A DNA stretch of 64,000 nucleotides from Azospirillum sp. TSH64 (lineage in GTDB: Bacteria; Pseudomonadota; Alphaproteobacteria; Azospirillales; Azospirillaceae): assembly GCF_003116035.1 (NCBI RefSeq), contig NZ_LGQW01000015.1:1916047-1980046 (forward strand), given 5' to 3'. Every line of letters begins with the position of its first letter. Within the stretch, counting starts at the first letter, position 1. The position numbers and the translations under genes are program-made. The notes beneath the pieces were generated by a model. It was given only the letters and a program-made list of their open reading frames with translations. It had not been told where the DNA came from and searched no databases. This document shows positions 8,924-17,447 of the stretch, piece by piece.

Positions 8924-10981
8924 TCAGGCCGGAACCACGCTGTTGCCGAGGAAGGCTTCAAACTGGTCGATCGGCAGCGGCCGACTGATCAGATAGCCCT
9001 GGATGCGGGTGCAGCGCTGCTGGCGCAGCATGTCGGCCTGCTCCTGCGTCTCCACCCCCTCAGCGATGGTGTCGAAGCCCAGGCTCTCGGCAAGATTGAC
9101 GATGGTGCCGACGATGGCCGGGTCGGTGGTCGACTTCACGATGTCGCGGACGAAGCTGCGGTCGATCTTCAGCGTGTCGATGGGGAAGCGCTTCAGATAG
9201 GCCAGCGAGGAATAGCCGGTGCCGAAATCGTCGATGGACAGGCGGACGCCGATGTCCTTCAGTCCGTTGAGGATCGTCACCGCCTTCTCGATGTCGCCGA
9301 TCATCGCACCTTCGGTCAGTTCCAGTTCCAGCCGGTCGGCCGGTATGCCGGCCGATTCCACGACGCTGCGCACAAAACCGACGAGGCGGGCGTCCTGGAA
9401 CTGGCGCGGCGACAGGTTCACCGACACCGAGGGGATCGGCAGGTCGCGCCGGATCCAGTCGGCCAGCCGGCGGCAGGATTCGATCAGGGTCCAGGCGCCG
9501 ATTTCCCAGATCAGGCCGGTTTCCTCGGCAAGTGGGATGAACTCCGCCGGGCTGACCACGCCGCGGACCGGGTGACGCCAGCGGATCAACGCTTCCGCCC
9601 CGATGGTGCGGTTGCCGACCAGATCGATCTTGGGCTGGAAGTGCAGTTCGAACTCATCGCCGCCGCTGGCGCGGCGCAGGTCGCTCTCCAGCCCCAGCGT
9701 GAAGCCCGACCGCTCGCGCATCCCGCTGTCATAGAAGACATATTTGTGCTCGGGATTGCGCTTGGCATGGTACATCGCCAGATCGGCGTTGCGCAGAAGC
9801 TGGTCCGCCGTCTCGCCGTCGTCGGGATAGAAGGCGATGCCGATGGATGCGCCGCAGAAAAGCTCCTGATTGTGGACGCTGAAAGGCTCCGACATCGAAT
9901 AGAGCACCTTCTCGACCAGCCGGGCTCCGGCGGAGCGGTCGGCGGCGTCGGGTGCAACGATCAGGAACTCGTCCCCGCCCAGCCGGCCGACGGTGTCGGT
10001 CATGCGGGTGCAGTTGCGCAGACGCCGGGCAACCAGCTTCAGCAGCTCGTCGCCGGCATGGTGGCCCAGCGTGTCGTTCACCTGCTTGAAGCGGTTGAGG
10101 TCGAGGAAGGCGACGGCCACCTTGCTCTTGGTCCGCTGGGCGCGGACGATGGCCTCCTCCAGCCTTTCGCAGACCAGCCAGCGGTTGGGCAGGTCGGTCA
10201 GCCGGTCAAAGCTGGCCTGATAGCGGATCTGGTGTTCCTGCGACTTGCGCTGGCTGATGTCGGCGATCGTCAGGACGTAATGTTCAAGCACGCCGTTCGG
10301 CGCACGGACCGACGTCACCGACAGGGCGGCGGCGAAGGCGTCGCCGGAATGGCGGAAGCTGGTGACCTCCCCCTGCCAGCGGCCGGCCTGCCGCGCCGTG
10401 GTCCAGATGGCGTCGACGAATTCCCGCTCGTGAGAGCCGGGGGCGAAGAGCACCAAAGGCTTGCGGAGCAGTTCCTCCCGCTGGAAGCCGGTCATGATTT
10501 CGTAGGCCGGGTTGATCGCCTGGACGGTCAGTTCGGGATCGACGATCAGGATGCCGTCGGCCACGCTGTCGAACACGGTGGCGAGCAGCCGGATCTTCTC
10601 CTCATGCTGCTTGCGCTCGGTGATGTCCTGGACGGTGCCTTCGTAATAGCGGATGCGGCCGGCGGCGTCGCGCACGCAACGTGCACTTTCCGAAATCCAG
10701 ATGATGGTGCCGTCGCGGCGGAAGACGCGCGCCTCGAAGCTGAGGACGCGGTCCTGGCGGGCCATCAGGTCGGCGAAGGCCTCGCGCTTGCCGGGATCGA
10801 CATAGAGCTGGCAGGCGATGTCGGTGAGGTTGGCGATCAGGTCTTCGGGCGAAGCATAGCCGTAGATGTCGGCAAGCGCCGGATTGACCCGCAGGTAACG
10901 GCCGTCGACGGTGGTCTGATAGATGCCTTCGACAGCATTCTCGAAGATGCTGCGATACTGTTCTTCAGTGTCGTGACTCAT
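8924..10981 (-). CDS. PAS-PAS-GGDEF-EAL c-di-GMP signalling protein
   Basis: A 685-residue protein, probably cytoplasmic as no membrane segment is seen. Order: PAS (about 5-120, starting SIFENAVEGIYQTT), PAS/PAC (about 130-245), GGDEF diguanylate cyclase (about 260-420, with intact RLGGDEF), EAL phosphodiesterase (about 430-680, with GAEALIRW, DDFGTGYSSL and DTLKIDRSF). Both catalytic signatures are intact, so it could make or break cyclic-di-GMP, with direction set by the PAS sensors. The start MSHDTEEQYRS at 10981 is preferred over a 21-residue upstream extension because a GAGG precedes it and PAS begins at once. It converges on the LuxR gene. Confidence 0.88.
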   Translation of the reverse strand: MSHDTEEQYRSIFENAVEGIYQTTVDGRYLRVNPALADIYGYASPEDLIANLTDIACQLYVDPGKREAFADLMARQDRVLSFEARVFRRDGTIIWISESARCVRDAAGRIRYYEGTVQDITERKQHEEKIRLLATVFDSVADGILIVDPELTVQAINPAYEIMTGFQREELLRKPLVLFAPGSHEREFVDAIWTTARQAGRWQGEVTSFRHSGDAFAAALSVTSVRAPNGVLEHYVLTIADISQRKSQEHQIRYQASFDRLTDLPNRWLVCERLEEAIVRAQRTKSKVAVAFLDLNRFKQVNDTLGHHAGDELLKLVARRLRNCTRMTDTVGRLGGDEFLIVAPDAADRSAGARLVEKVLYSMSEPFSVHNQELFCGASIGIAFYPDDGETADQLLRNADLAMYHAKRNPEHKYVFYDSGMRERSGFTLGLESDLRRASGGDEFELHFQPKIDLVGNRTIGAEALIRWRHPVRGVVSPAEFIPLAEETGLIWEIGAWTLIESCRRLADWIRRDLPIPSVSVNLSPRQFQDARLVGFVRSVVESAGIPADRLELELTEGAMIGDIEKAVTILNGLKDIGVRLSIDDFGTGYSSLAYLKRFPIDTLKIDRSFVRDIVKSTTDPAIVGTIVNLAESLGFDTIAEGVETQEQADMLRQQRCTRIQGYLISRPLPIDQFEAFLGNSVVPA

Positions 10982-11446
10982 AGTACGCGCCTCATCCGAC
11001 GCCGATCCCGAACCGCCTGGAAACAACATAGGCCTGCAACTCAAACAACGATTGTGGAACTGCCATCTTTCCGCAATGCGGCAAAGTAGACGCCGGTTCG
11101 ATGAGGCCCGTCAAGCACCATCGCCTGTACTGTCTCATAGTACGAAGGGAAAATATAACAAAAAGGTAACCGTTCCTGACCATTACCGGCACATACGATC
11201 CGAAACATTGATCAGAGCATTGATTCACAACGATAGTCTGATGAGTTACGGTTAAAATTCTGAAAGATTTCTCCGTCATGGCCCGCTCTGTAACGGCTGC
11301 TCCCTTATCCGGTCCCACAAACGCTCTTGTACAAATGACTGATTTTTATCCAGCACTGCCCACTCTTTGAGCAACGGCGGTTCCTCTTTGCGTTGCAGAC
11401 TCGTCGCGACAGTCGAAATGTCGCTGCTTTGCTGTATTCCGGCGTT

Positions 11447-11463
11447 TGGCACATCCTGTGCAA
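11447..11463 (+). promoter_or_regulatory. Candidate sigma-54 (-24/-12) promoter for FNT gene
   Basis: TGGCAC at 11447-11452, five bases, then GTGCAA at 11458-11463. GG and GC are exactly 10 bp apart as in the TGGCAC-N5-TTGCA consensus, with one T to G change in the -12 box. It lies about 180 bp before the FNT start. Nitrogen-responsive transcription would suit a nitrite/nitrate-type channel. Confidence 0.55.
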
Positions 11464-11564
11464 AGTGCCTCCTGTTCAAGCCAACGGCGGTTTGACCAGC
11501 GCGGACCCAAAGACTGCGGCCCGCACCCAAATCACACGCAACGCGTCCTTCCTCCCCCCGCCCC

Positions 11565-11579
11565 GCACCGGACCGGTGC
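11565..11579. promoter_or_regulatory. NtrC-like dyad GCAC-N7-GTGC
   Basis: GCACCGGACCGGTGC is a 15-base palindrome matching the NtrC core GCAC-N7-GTGC. It lies about 100 bp downstream of the candidate sigma-54 promoter and inside the predicted leader, an unusual place for an enhancer. It could instead be an RNA hairpin in the leader. Confidence 0.35.
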
Positions 11580-11642
11580 CGCGCGGATCTCACCGGACGC
11601 TGCCGTGCCGTTTCTTCAGCGCTTGTTCCAAGGGGACTTGTC

Positions 11643-12479
11643 ATGTCGTATCTCGTGCCCTCCGAGTTCGTCACCAAAATGGTGGACGCCGGCGAATCCA
11701 AGATTTTCATGTCCACCCGCGACACGGTCATCCGCGCCTTCATGGCCGGGGCGATCCTGGCGCTGGCGGCGGTCTTCGCCGTCACGGTCACGGTTCAGAC
11801 AGGGTTCCCGATCATCGGTGCCATCCTGTTCCCCGTCGGCTTCTGCATGCTGTATCTGCTGGGCTTCGACCTGCTGACAGGCGTGTTCGTGCTCACCCCG
11901 CTGGCGCTGATCGACAAGCGGCCGGGCGTCACCATCGGTGGCGTGCTGCGCAACTGGGGGCTGGTGTTCATCGGCAATTTCCTGGGCGCGCTGACTGTGG
12001 CGGTGATGATGGCCGTGGTCTTCACCTATGGCTTCTCCACCCCGCCGGACAAGGTCGGCACCGTCATATCCCACATCGGCGAGAACCGGACGCTGGGCTA
12101 CGCCCAGTATGGCGCGGCAGGAATGCTGACCATCTTCCTGCGCGGCATGCTGTGCAACTGGATGGTCTCCACCGGCGTCGTCGGCGCCATGATCTCCACC
12201 TCGGTCAGCGGCAAGGTGATCGCGATGTGGATGCCGATTATGCTGTTCTTCGGCATGACCTTCGAGCATTCGGTGGTGAACATGTTCCTGTTCCCGTCGG
12301 CGATGCTGATGGGCGGCAACTTCTCGGTCATGGACTACATGATCTGGAACGAGCTGCCGACGGTGCTGGGCAACCTGATCGGCGGCCTCGCCTTCACCGG
12401 CCTGACGCTCTATGCCACCCATGTCCGCACGGCACCCAAGCGCCGCTTGCCGCAGCCCCACCTGCAGCCGGCCGAATAA
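11643..12479 (+). CDS. Formate/nitrite transporter (FNT) family channel
   Basis: A 278-residue inner-membrane channel of the FocA/NirC/FdhC family, which moves small monovalent anions such as formate, nitrite or hydrosulfide as pentamers. Six hydrophobic segments are visible, with the family blocks GNFLGAL, RGMLCNWMV (compare RAIxCNWLV) and FEHSVVNM, which holds the conserved central histidine. AAGGGGA lies 8 bases before the ATG. The gene is followed by a PP2C/kinase fusion, as known for assimilatory nitrate/nitrite loci in other proteobacteria, so nitrite (or nitrate-linked) uptake is the likeliest role; formate cannot be excluded. Confidence 0.85.
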   Translation: MSYLVPSEFVTKMVDAGESKIFMSTRDTVIRAFMAGAILALAAVFAVTVTVQTGFPIIGAILFPVGFCMLYLLGFDLLTGVFVLTPLALIDKRPGVTIGGVLRNWGLVFIGNFLGALTVAVMMAVVFTYGFSTPPDKVGTVISHIGENRTLGYAQYGAAGMLTIFLRGMLCNWMVSTGVVGAMISTSVSGKVIAMWMPIMLFFGMTFEHSVVNMFLFPSAMLMGGNFSVMDYMIWNELPTVLGNLIGGLAFTGLTLYATHVRTAPKRRLPQPHLQPAE

Positions 12480-12500
12480 AGCCACCCTGCCCGTCCGTCC

Positions 12501-12534
12501 GCTCTCCCCGGTCCGCCCTGGACCCGGGGAGAGC
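12501..12534 (+). terminator. Intercistronic hairpin before PP2C/kinase gene
   Basis: Arms 12501-12514 and 12520-12534 pair with one bulge around a 5-base loop, followed by GGAGTTTTCC and the start of the next gene. It may be a weak or regulated terminator that lowers kinase expression relative to the channel. Confidence 0.45.
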
Positions 12535-12544
12535 GGAGTTTTCC

Positions 12545-14299
12545 TTGAGCGGGGCCGGCATCGTGAAAGAGCTGCGGATTTCCATCGGCCAGTGGTCCGA
12601 CAAGGGGCGTAAGGAGACCAATCAGGATTTCCATGGAGCGCTGATCCCGATCGCACCGTTGCTGGCCATGAAAGGCATCGCGGTGGCGCTGGCCGACGGC
12701 ATCAGCACCAGCCGGGTCAGCCACATCGCCAGCGAATCCGTGGTGAAGAGCTTCCTGACCGACTATTATTGCACACCGGAAAGCTGGTCGGTCAGGATGT
12801 CGGCGCAGCGGGTTCTGGCGGCGACCAATTCCTGGCTACACGCCCAGAACCGGCGCAGCGAATACCGCTACGACCAGGACCGCGGCTATGCCTGCACGCT
12901 GAGCGCGCTGGTGTTGAAATCGGCCACCGCGCATTTGTTCCATGTCGGCGATTCCCGAATCTACCGCCTCGCCGGCCGGTCGCTGGAGCAGCTGACCGAC
13001 GACCACCGCGTGGTGGTATCGTCCGAGGTCAGCTATCTCGGCCGCGCGATGGGCGTGGTGCCGCATGTCGAGATCGACTGCCGTGAGCTGCCGGTGGAAC
13101 CCGGAGACGTCTTTCTGCTGGCGACCGACGGCGTCTATGAGCATGTCGATGCCGAATTTTTAATCAACACAATCGACAGGCATCCGGACGACCTCGACCG
13201 CGCAGCCCGATGCGCGGTCGACGAGGCGCTGCGACGCGGCAGCGCCGACAACCTGACTCTCCAGATCGTCCGAATCGATGCGGTTCCTGACGCCGATGCC
13301 GGGGACCTGTTCCACCGGCTGTCCGATCTGCCCGTGCCGCCCCTGCTGGAGCCGAGGATGGAGTTCGAGGGCTACCGCATCCTCCGGGAATTGCACGCCA
13401 GCAGCCGCAGCCATGTCTATCTGGCCCAGGACGGTGCAGGCGGTTCAGCGGTAGCCCCGGCGGTGGCGCTGAAGGTGCCGGCCATCGACCGCCGTGACGA
13501 CCGCGCCCACCTCCGCCGCTTCCTGATGGAGGAGTGGATCGCCCGCCGGCTCAACAGCCCCCATGTGCTGAAGCCGCCGCCGCAATGCCGGCCGCGCCGC
13601 CACCTCTATGTCGTCACCGAGTATATCGAGGGGCAGACGCTGACCCAGTGGATGCGCGACCACCCCGACCCCGACCTGCCGACGGTGCGCACCATCGTCG
13701 AGCAGATCGGCAAGGGATTGCAGGCCTTCCACCGGCTGGAGATGCTGCACCAGGATCTGCGGCCCGACAATGTGATGATCGACGGCACCGGAACGGTGAA
13801 GATCGTCGATTTCGGATCGGTTCTGGTCCCCGGCATCCTGGAAACCATGCCTGACGCCGACCGCGGCGAGATTCTGGGCACCCTTCAATACACCGCGCCC
13901 GAATATCTGTTGGGGGAGGGCGGAACGCCGGCGTCGGATCTCTATGCGCTGGGGGTCATCGCCTATCAGATGCTCACCGGCCGCCTGCCCTACGGCGCCG
14001 ATGCGGCGACGGCCACCACGCGGGCGCGCCAGCGCAAGCTGGCCTACCGCACCGCCCTGGACGACCGGCGGGCGGTTCCCGCCTGGATCGACGGGGTGCT
14101 GCGCAAGGCGGTCCACCCGGACCCGGCCAAGCGCTATCGGGAAATGTCGGAGTTCCTGTACGACCTGCGCCATCCGCGCAAGCAGGCGACCGGCATGCGG
14201 CGCCGGCCGCTGATCGACCGCAACCCGCTGGCCTTCTGGCAGGGGCTGTCGGCACTGCTGGCATTGGCCGTGCTGATCCTGCTGGCCGGCCGGGTCTGA
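12545..14299 (+). CDS. Fused PP2C phosphatase / Ser-Thr protein kinase
   Basis: A 584-residue bifunctional signalling enzyme. Residues 1-235 are a PP2C-type phosphatase (KGRKETNQD, ALADGI, VGDSRIYR, LLATDGV, GSADNLT with metal-binding Asp residues). Residues 265-540 are a Hanks-type kinase: ALKVP lysine, HQDLRPDN catalytic loop (HRD changed to HQD, Asp kept), DFGS and APEY. The glycine loop is poor (LHASSRSHVYLA). A single membrane helix ends the protein. The start is uncertain: TTG at 12545 after GGAG, or GTG at 12563; no in-frame ATG fits. The frame stays open far upstream across the FNT gene but that part is not coding. Similar fusions accompany nitrate/nitrite transport genes. Confidence 0.85.
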   Translation: MSGAGIVKELRISIGQWSDKGRKETNQDFHGALIPIAPLLAMKGIAVALADGISTSRVSHIASESVVKSFLTDYYCTPESWSVRMSAQRVLAATNSWLHAQNRRSEYRYDQDRGYACTLSALVLKSATAHLFHVGDSRIYRLAGRSLEQLTDDHRVVVSSEVSYLGRAMGVVPHVEIDCRELPVEPGDVFLLATDGVYEHVDAEFLINTIDRHPDDLDRAARCAVDEALRRGSADNLTLQIVRIDAVPDADAGDLFHRLSDLPVPPLLEPRMEFEGYRILRELHASSRSHVYLAQDGAGGSAVAPAVALKVPAIDRRDDRAHLRRFLMEEWIARRLNSPHVLKPPPQCRPRRHLYVVTEYIEGQTLTQWMRDHPDPDLPTVRTIVEQIGKGLQAFHRLEMLHQDLRPDNVMIDGTGTVKIVDFGSVLVPGILETMPDADRGEILGTLQYTAPEYLLGEGGTPASDLYALGVIAYQMLTGRLPYGADAATATTRARQRKLAYRTALDDRRAVPAWIDGVLRKAVHPDPAKRYREMSEFLYDLRHPRKQATGMRRRPLIDRNPLAFWQGLSALLALAVLILLAGRV

Positions 14300-14314
14300 C
14301 CGGCCCGCCAGCAG
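14279..14314. terminator. Possible hairpin at the end of the kinase gene
   Basis: Arms 14279-14292 and 14301-14314 pair with one mismatch around the kinase stop codon, between convergent genes. There is no clear T-run, so its role as a terminator is tentative. Confidence 0.35.
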
Positions 14315-14327
14315 GAGGACCGGGCGG

Positions 14328-14507
14328 TCAGTGCCCGTGGGCGACCTTCGCACCTTCCTTCAGCTTGAACAGGCGCGAGCAGTAGGGGCATTCGACTTGG
14401 CCCTCGCGATCCAGCGTCAGGTAGACCAGCGGATGGCCCAGCGCGCCGCCGCCGCCGTCGCACCCGACGGTCGAGGTTTCAACAAGGATCGTCTCGGTCG
14501 GCTGCAT
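14328..14507 (-). CDS. Small zinc-finger protein (zf-CHCC, NDUFS6-like)
   Basis: A 59-residue protein with GCDGGGGALGHPLVYL followed by VECPYCSRLF: one Cys, a His and a CxxC pair, the zinc-binding pattern of the short zf-CHCC family related to the NDUFS6 subunit of complex I. In alphaproteobacteria these are found as small conserved proteins. The start at 14507 is set by AGAGGA 8 bases upstream; an ATG three codons earlier would lie on top of that site. It converges on the kinase gene and is divergent from the ABC ATPase gene. Confidence 0.8.
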   Translation of the reverse strand: MQPTETILVETSTVGCDGGGGALGHPLVYLTLDREGQVECPYCSRLFKLKEGAKVAHGH

Positions 14508-14695
14508 AGCAGTCATCCTCTGTTTTGACAGGCGCGCCGGTTCACGCCATCGTGGACACGCCCGCTGTCCGGGCCCCCGATCAGGGTTCCGCGCGCGCGG
14601 GCCGGATGATACCCATCGCGCGCCGCGGATCAACGGGGGAAACCACCGGACACCGGGGCTTTTTCGCAAACCGCAAACATCATGGTTCAGGATCA

Positions 14696-15694
14696 ATGGC
14701 CGCGCCAACCGATACCCCCACGCCCGTCTCGCTCCCGGCCAACGCGGTGGAGCTGCGCGGCCTGACCAAGATCTACCAGCCGACCGGAAAAGCCGGGCCG
14801 AAGCACGCGCTGAAGGGCATCGACCTCGCCATTCCGCGCGGGTCGCTGTTCGGGCTGCTCGGACCCAACGGCGCCGGCAAGTCGACGATGATCAACATCC
14901 TCGCCGGGCTGGTGAACAAGACCGGCGGCACTGCCACCATCTGGGGGCATGAGGTGGCCGACCATCCGCGCCGCGCCCGCGCCTCCATCGGCGTGGTGCC
15001 GCAGGAACTCAACATGGACCCCTTCTTCACCCCGCGCGAGATGCTGGAGCTTCAGGCCGGCCTCTACGGCGTGCCGAAGAAGGAGCGCCGGACGGACGAA
15101 CTGCTCGACGCCGTCGGGCTGGCCGACAAGGCCGACGCCCACGCCCGTTCGCTGTCGGGCGGCATGAAGCGCCGGCTGATGGTGGCAAAGGCGATGGTCC
15201 ATACGCCGCCGGTGCTGATCCTGGACGAGCCGACCGCCGGCGTCGATGTCGAGCTGCGCCGCCAGCTGTGGGACTATGTGCGCACGCTGAACAAGTCCGG
15301 CACCACCGTCCTGCTGACCACCCATTACCTGCAGGAGGCGGAGGAGCTGTGCGACACCATCGCCATCATCAACCATGGCGAGGTGGTGGCGTGCGAACCG
15401 AAGACCACCCTGCTGCGCCGGGTCGACAACAAGGCGCTGTGCCTGACCCTGGAGCGTGACCTGACCGCCGCCCCGCCCGCGCTGGATGGCTACACGGTGG
15501 AGATGCCGGAACCGCGGAGGATGGTCGTCCGCTACCACCCGAGCCGCCAGCGTGCCGGCGCCATCCTGTCCGCTCTGGCGGCTTCCGGAATTGGGATCGT
15601 CGATGTCACGACCGAAGAGTCGGATCTTGAAGATATATTCCTCCAACTGACGGGTGGTGCTCACAGCGACACAGGGGTAATCCATGCGGCATAG
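14696..15694 (+). CDS. ABC-2-type transporter ATP-binding protein
   Basis: A 332-residue ABC ATPase of the drug/polysaccharide (CcmA/DrrA) exporter type. Walker A is GPNGAGKST, the signature is LSGGMKRR, Walker B is VLILDEPTAGVD, followed by the switch histidine in LLTTHYLQEAEEL. A C-terminal 90-residue extension resembles the DUF4162 domain of such exporters. It would power export with a membrane partner, but no permease gene is next to it. The start is the ATG beginning MAAPTDTP; the ribosome site is weak. It overlaps the following hydrolase gene by 11 bp, so the two are co-translated. Confidence 0.85.
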   Translation: MAAPTDTPTPVSLPANAVELRGLTKIYQPTGKAGPKHALKGIDLAIPRGSLFGLLGPNGAGKSTMINILAGLVNKTGGTATIWGHEVADHPRRARASIGVVPQELNMDPFFTPREMLELQAGLYGVPKKERRTDELLDAVGLADKADAHARSLSGGMKRRLMVAKAMVHTPPVLILDEPTAGVDVELRRQLWDYVRTLNKSGTTVLLTTHYLQEAEELCDTIAIINHGEVVACEPKTTLLRRVDNKALCLTLERDLTAAPPALDGYTVEMPEPRRMVVRYHPSRQRAGAILSALAASGIGIVDVTTEESDLEDIFLQLTGGAHSDTGVIHAA

Positions 15695-16676
15695 CGGAAT
15701 GGCGGCTGTTCTCGGGTTAGGGCTTCTGCTTGGCGGCTGTGCCGCGGATTTCCAACCGATGGGGATGGCCGTCGTCCAGCCGCAGCTGAACGACAAGGTG
15801 CTGATCGCCGCCGACGGTTTCGAGCTGCCCATGCGCTCCTGGCTGCCGGCCGACGGCAAGGTGCGGGCCGCGGTGGTGGCCCTGCACGGCTACAACGACT
15901 ATTCCAACGCCTTCGACGGCTCCGGCCGCGACTTCGCCACGGCCGGCATCGCCACCTACGCCTATGACCAGCGCGGTTTCGGCGCCACTCGCGAACGTGG
16001 CGTGTGGGCCGGTACCCCCACGCTGGTCAGCGACGCCCGCACCGCGGTGGAGATGGTGCACAAGCGCCATCCCGGCGTGCCGGTCTATCTGATGGGCGAA
16101 AGCATGGGCGGCGCCGTCGTGCTGAGCGCGATGACCGGCCCCAACCCGCCCAAGGTCGACGGCACCATCCTGGTCGCCCCCGCCGTCTGGGGGCGGCAGG
16201 CGATGGGGTTCTTCCCGCGTGCCGCGCTGTGGATCACCTACAATCTGGTTCCCGGGATGGTGGTGCATCCGCCGAAGGATCTGGACATCCGCCCGTCCGA
16301 CAACATCGAGATGCTGCGGGCTCTCGGCCGCGATCCTCTGGTCATCAAGGGCTCCCGCGTCGATGCGCTGGAAGGGCTGACCGACCTGATGGGGTCGGCG
16401 CTCGACGCCTGCCAGCATCTCCAGACGCCATCACTGGTGCTTTACGGCGCCCATGAGGAGGTTCTGCCGCCGCGGCCGGTCGAGCGTGCCTTGAAGGATT
16501 TCGAATCCGGCGGGCGGCATGTCGTCGCCGTCTATCCCGACGGCTACCACATGCTGTTGCGCGACCTGAAGGGCAAGCTGGTGGTCAACGACGTCATCGC
16601 CTGGATCGCGAACCCCAAGGTGCCGCTGGCCAGCGGAGCTGACCGGGCGCCACGGGCATTGCTGGCCGCCAAGTAA
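15684..16676 (+). CDS. Lipoprotein alpha/beta hydrolase (monoacylglycerol-lipase-like)
   Basis: A 330-residue hydrolase with a lipoprotein signal (LLGGC lipobox near residue 19), so it should be anchored to a membrane outside the cytoplasm. The alpha/beta-hydrolase core shows an oxyanion HGYND, the nucleophile elbow GESMGG (Ser near residue 149), an acid in the YGAHEE region and a His in YHMLLRD. This resembles the serine aminopeptidase S33 / monoacylglycerol lipase group. Substrates are unknown; coupling to an exporter ATPase suggests envelope lipid work. Confidence 0.8.
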   Translation: MRHSGMAAVLGLGLLLGGCAADFQPMGMAVVQPQLNDKVLIAADGFELPMRSWLPADGKVRAAVVALHGYNDYSNAFDGSGRDFATAGIATYAYDQRGFGATRERGVWAGTPTLVSDARTAVEMVHKRHPGVPVYLMGESMGGAVVLSAMTGPNPPKVDGTILVAPAVWGRQAMGFFPRAALWITYNLVPGMVVHPPKDLDIRPSDNIEMLRALGRDPLVIKGSRVDALEGLTDLMGSALDACQHLQTPSLVLYGAHEEVLPPRPVERALKDFESGGRHVVAVYPDGYHMLLRDLKGKLVVNDVIAWIANPKVPLASGADRAPRALLAAK

Positions 16677-16692
16677 CGGCCGGCCATTTTTT
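16661..16692 (+). terminator. Intrinsic terminator after lipoprotein hydrolase
   Basis: GCTGGCCG (16661-16668) pairs with CGGCCGGC (16677-16684, one G-U pair) around the stop codon, then CA and six T (16687-16692). Confidence 0.6.
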
Positions 16693-16774
16693 GTCACAAA
16701 TGCCTGCGCGATTGCCGATCCGACAGATTGTTCTTCATCCATCGTAACCTTTGGCAATGGTGGAGGACGGCCCG

Positions 16775-16954
16775 GTGAGCAACAACCCCGCTTCCGATTT
16801 GCGTCTGTCGCCGGAGGAAGTCCGGGAGATGGCCGCCGAATACAAGCTTTCACCCCTGTGGGTGCGGCTGGCCCTGATGCTGCGCCCGGCCAACCGCGCG
16901 GCGCTGGTTGCTTTCCTGGGATGGGCCAGCGGATTGCCGCATCCACCTGCCTGA
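16775..16954 (+). CDS. Small hypothetical protein
   Basis: A 59-residue protein of unknown function. The GTG at 16775 is chosen because GGAGGA lies 7 bases before it; an ATG at 16757 would place the start upstream of that site. The sequence is a basic-hydrophobic helix-rich peptide (LSPEEVREMAAEYKLSPLWVRLALML) with no membrane-length segment free of charge. It stands alone between two terminators. Confidence 0.55.
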   Translation: MSNNPASDLRLSPEEVREMAAEYKLSPLWVRLALMLRPANRAALVAFLGWASGLPHPPA

Positions 16955-17092
16955 AAGGAGCGGCCTAGGGCATGGGACCTTTGCAGCCAAAGGTATAGTA
17001 CCCGTTAGCACCAAAGCCACTCTGCCCCTTCCAGCGGTTGAGAGCTAAGGTACCGCATAAGCGGACACCGTATGTCCCCGTTGGGAGGAACC

Positions 17093-17332
17093 ATGCACAG
17101 CGTCGAATCTCAGGTTACCCCGTCCGGCGCCACCCGCGCCGCGGCGACCGCCCAGACGACCATGTCCTCTACCATGGATGTTCAGACCATCGCCGACCGC
17201 TACGGCTGGACCACCCCGATGGCCCGCTGGTGGATGGCGTTCGCCGCCTCGTCGGTCGGGCCGAAGCCTGACACCATGATCGATTTTCTGGACAAGACCG
17301 TCGGCGGCGTGACGATGATCCGCCGGCGCTGA
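17093..17332 (+). CDS. Small hypothetical protein
   Basis: A 79-residue protein not recognised. The ATG at 17093 follows GGGAGGA, a strong ribosome site, and a good terminator follows the stop, so the gene is likely real and expressed on its own. The N-terminal 35 residues are Ser/Thr/Ala-rich; the rest contains IADRYGWTTPMARWWMAF and an acidic-hydrophobic stretch ending in GGVTMIRRR. A leader from about 16960 carries ACCTTT-N6-AAAGGT (16977-16994) and a GGACA/TGTCC repeat. Confidence 0.6.
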   Translation: MHSVESQVTPSGATRAAATAQTTMSSTMDVQTIADRYGWTTPMARWWMAFAASSVGPKPDTMIDFLDKTVGGVTMIRRR

Positions 17333-17352
17333 TCGGCGCATAGACGGAATTT

Positions 17353-17380
17353 AAAAGCGGCCCTCAAGGGCCGCTTTTTT
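17353..17380. terminator. Bidirectional intrinsic terminator
   Basis: AAAAGCGGCCC (17353-17363), loop TCAA, GGGCCGCTTTT and further T to 17380. A-run and T-run on opposite sides let it serve both the small upstream gene and the GlgE fusion coming from the right. Confidence 0.85.
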
Positions 17381-17447
17381 ATTGGGGAATTTCTTCGGCG
17401 GCAGGGTTCTTCGGCGGCAGAGTGTATCTGCCGCCGACGTCACGTAC

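Larger units (their letters stand above)
10982..11642. other. Long divergent intergenic region before FNT gene
   Basis: About 660 bp with AT-rich parts (11130-11300). CATTGAT occurs as a direct repeat at 11206 and 11218. A candidate sigma-54 promoter and an NtrC-like dyad are listed separately. No supported gene was seen inside. Confidence 0.4.

Noticed and set aside
8705..11089. A 794-codon plus-strand frame
   Set aside because: Antisense of the GGDEF-EAL gene; no ribosome site or family-like sequence.
11393..12544. N-terminal extension of the PP2C/kinase frame across the FNT gene
   Set aside because: Residues before the KGRKETNQD block are Arg/Pro-rich shadow sequence in another frame of the FNT gene; PP2C starts near 12545.
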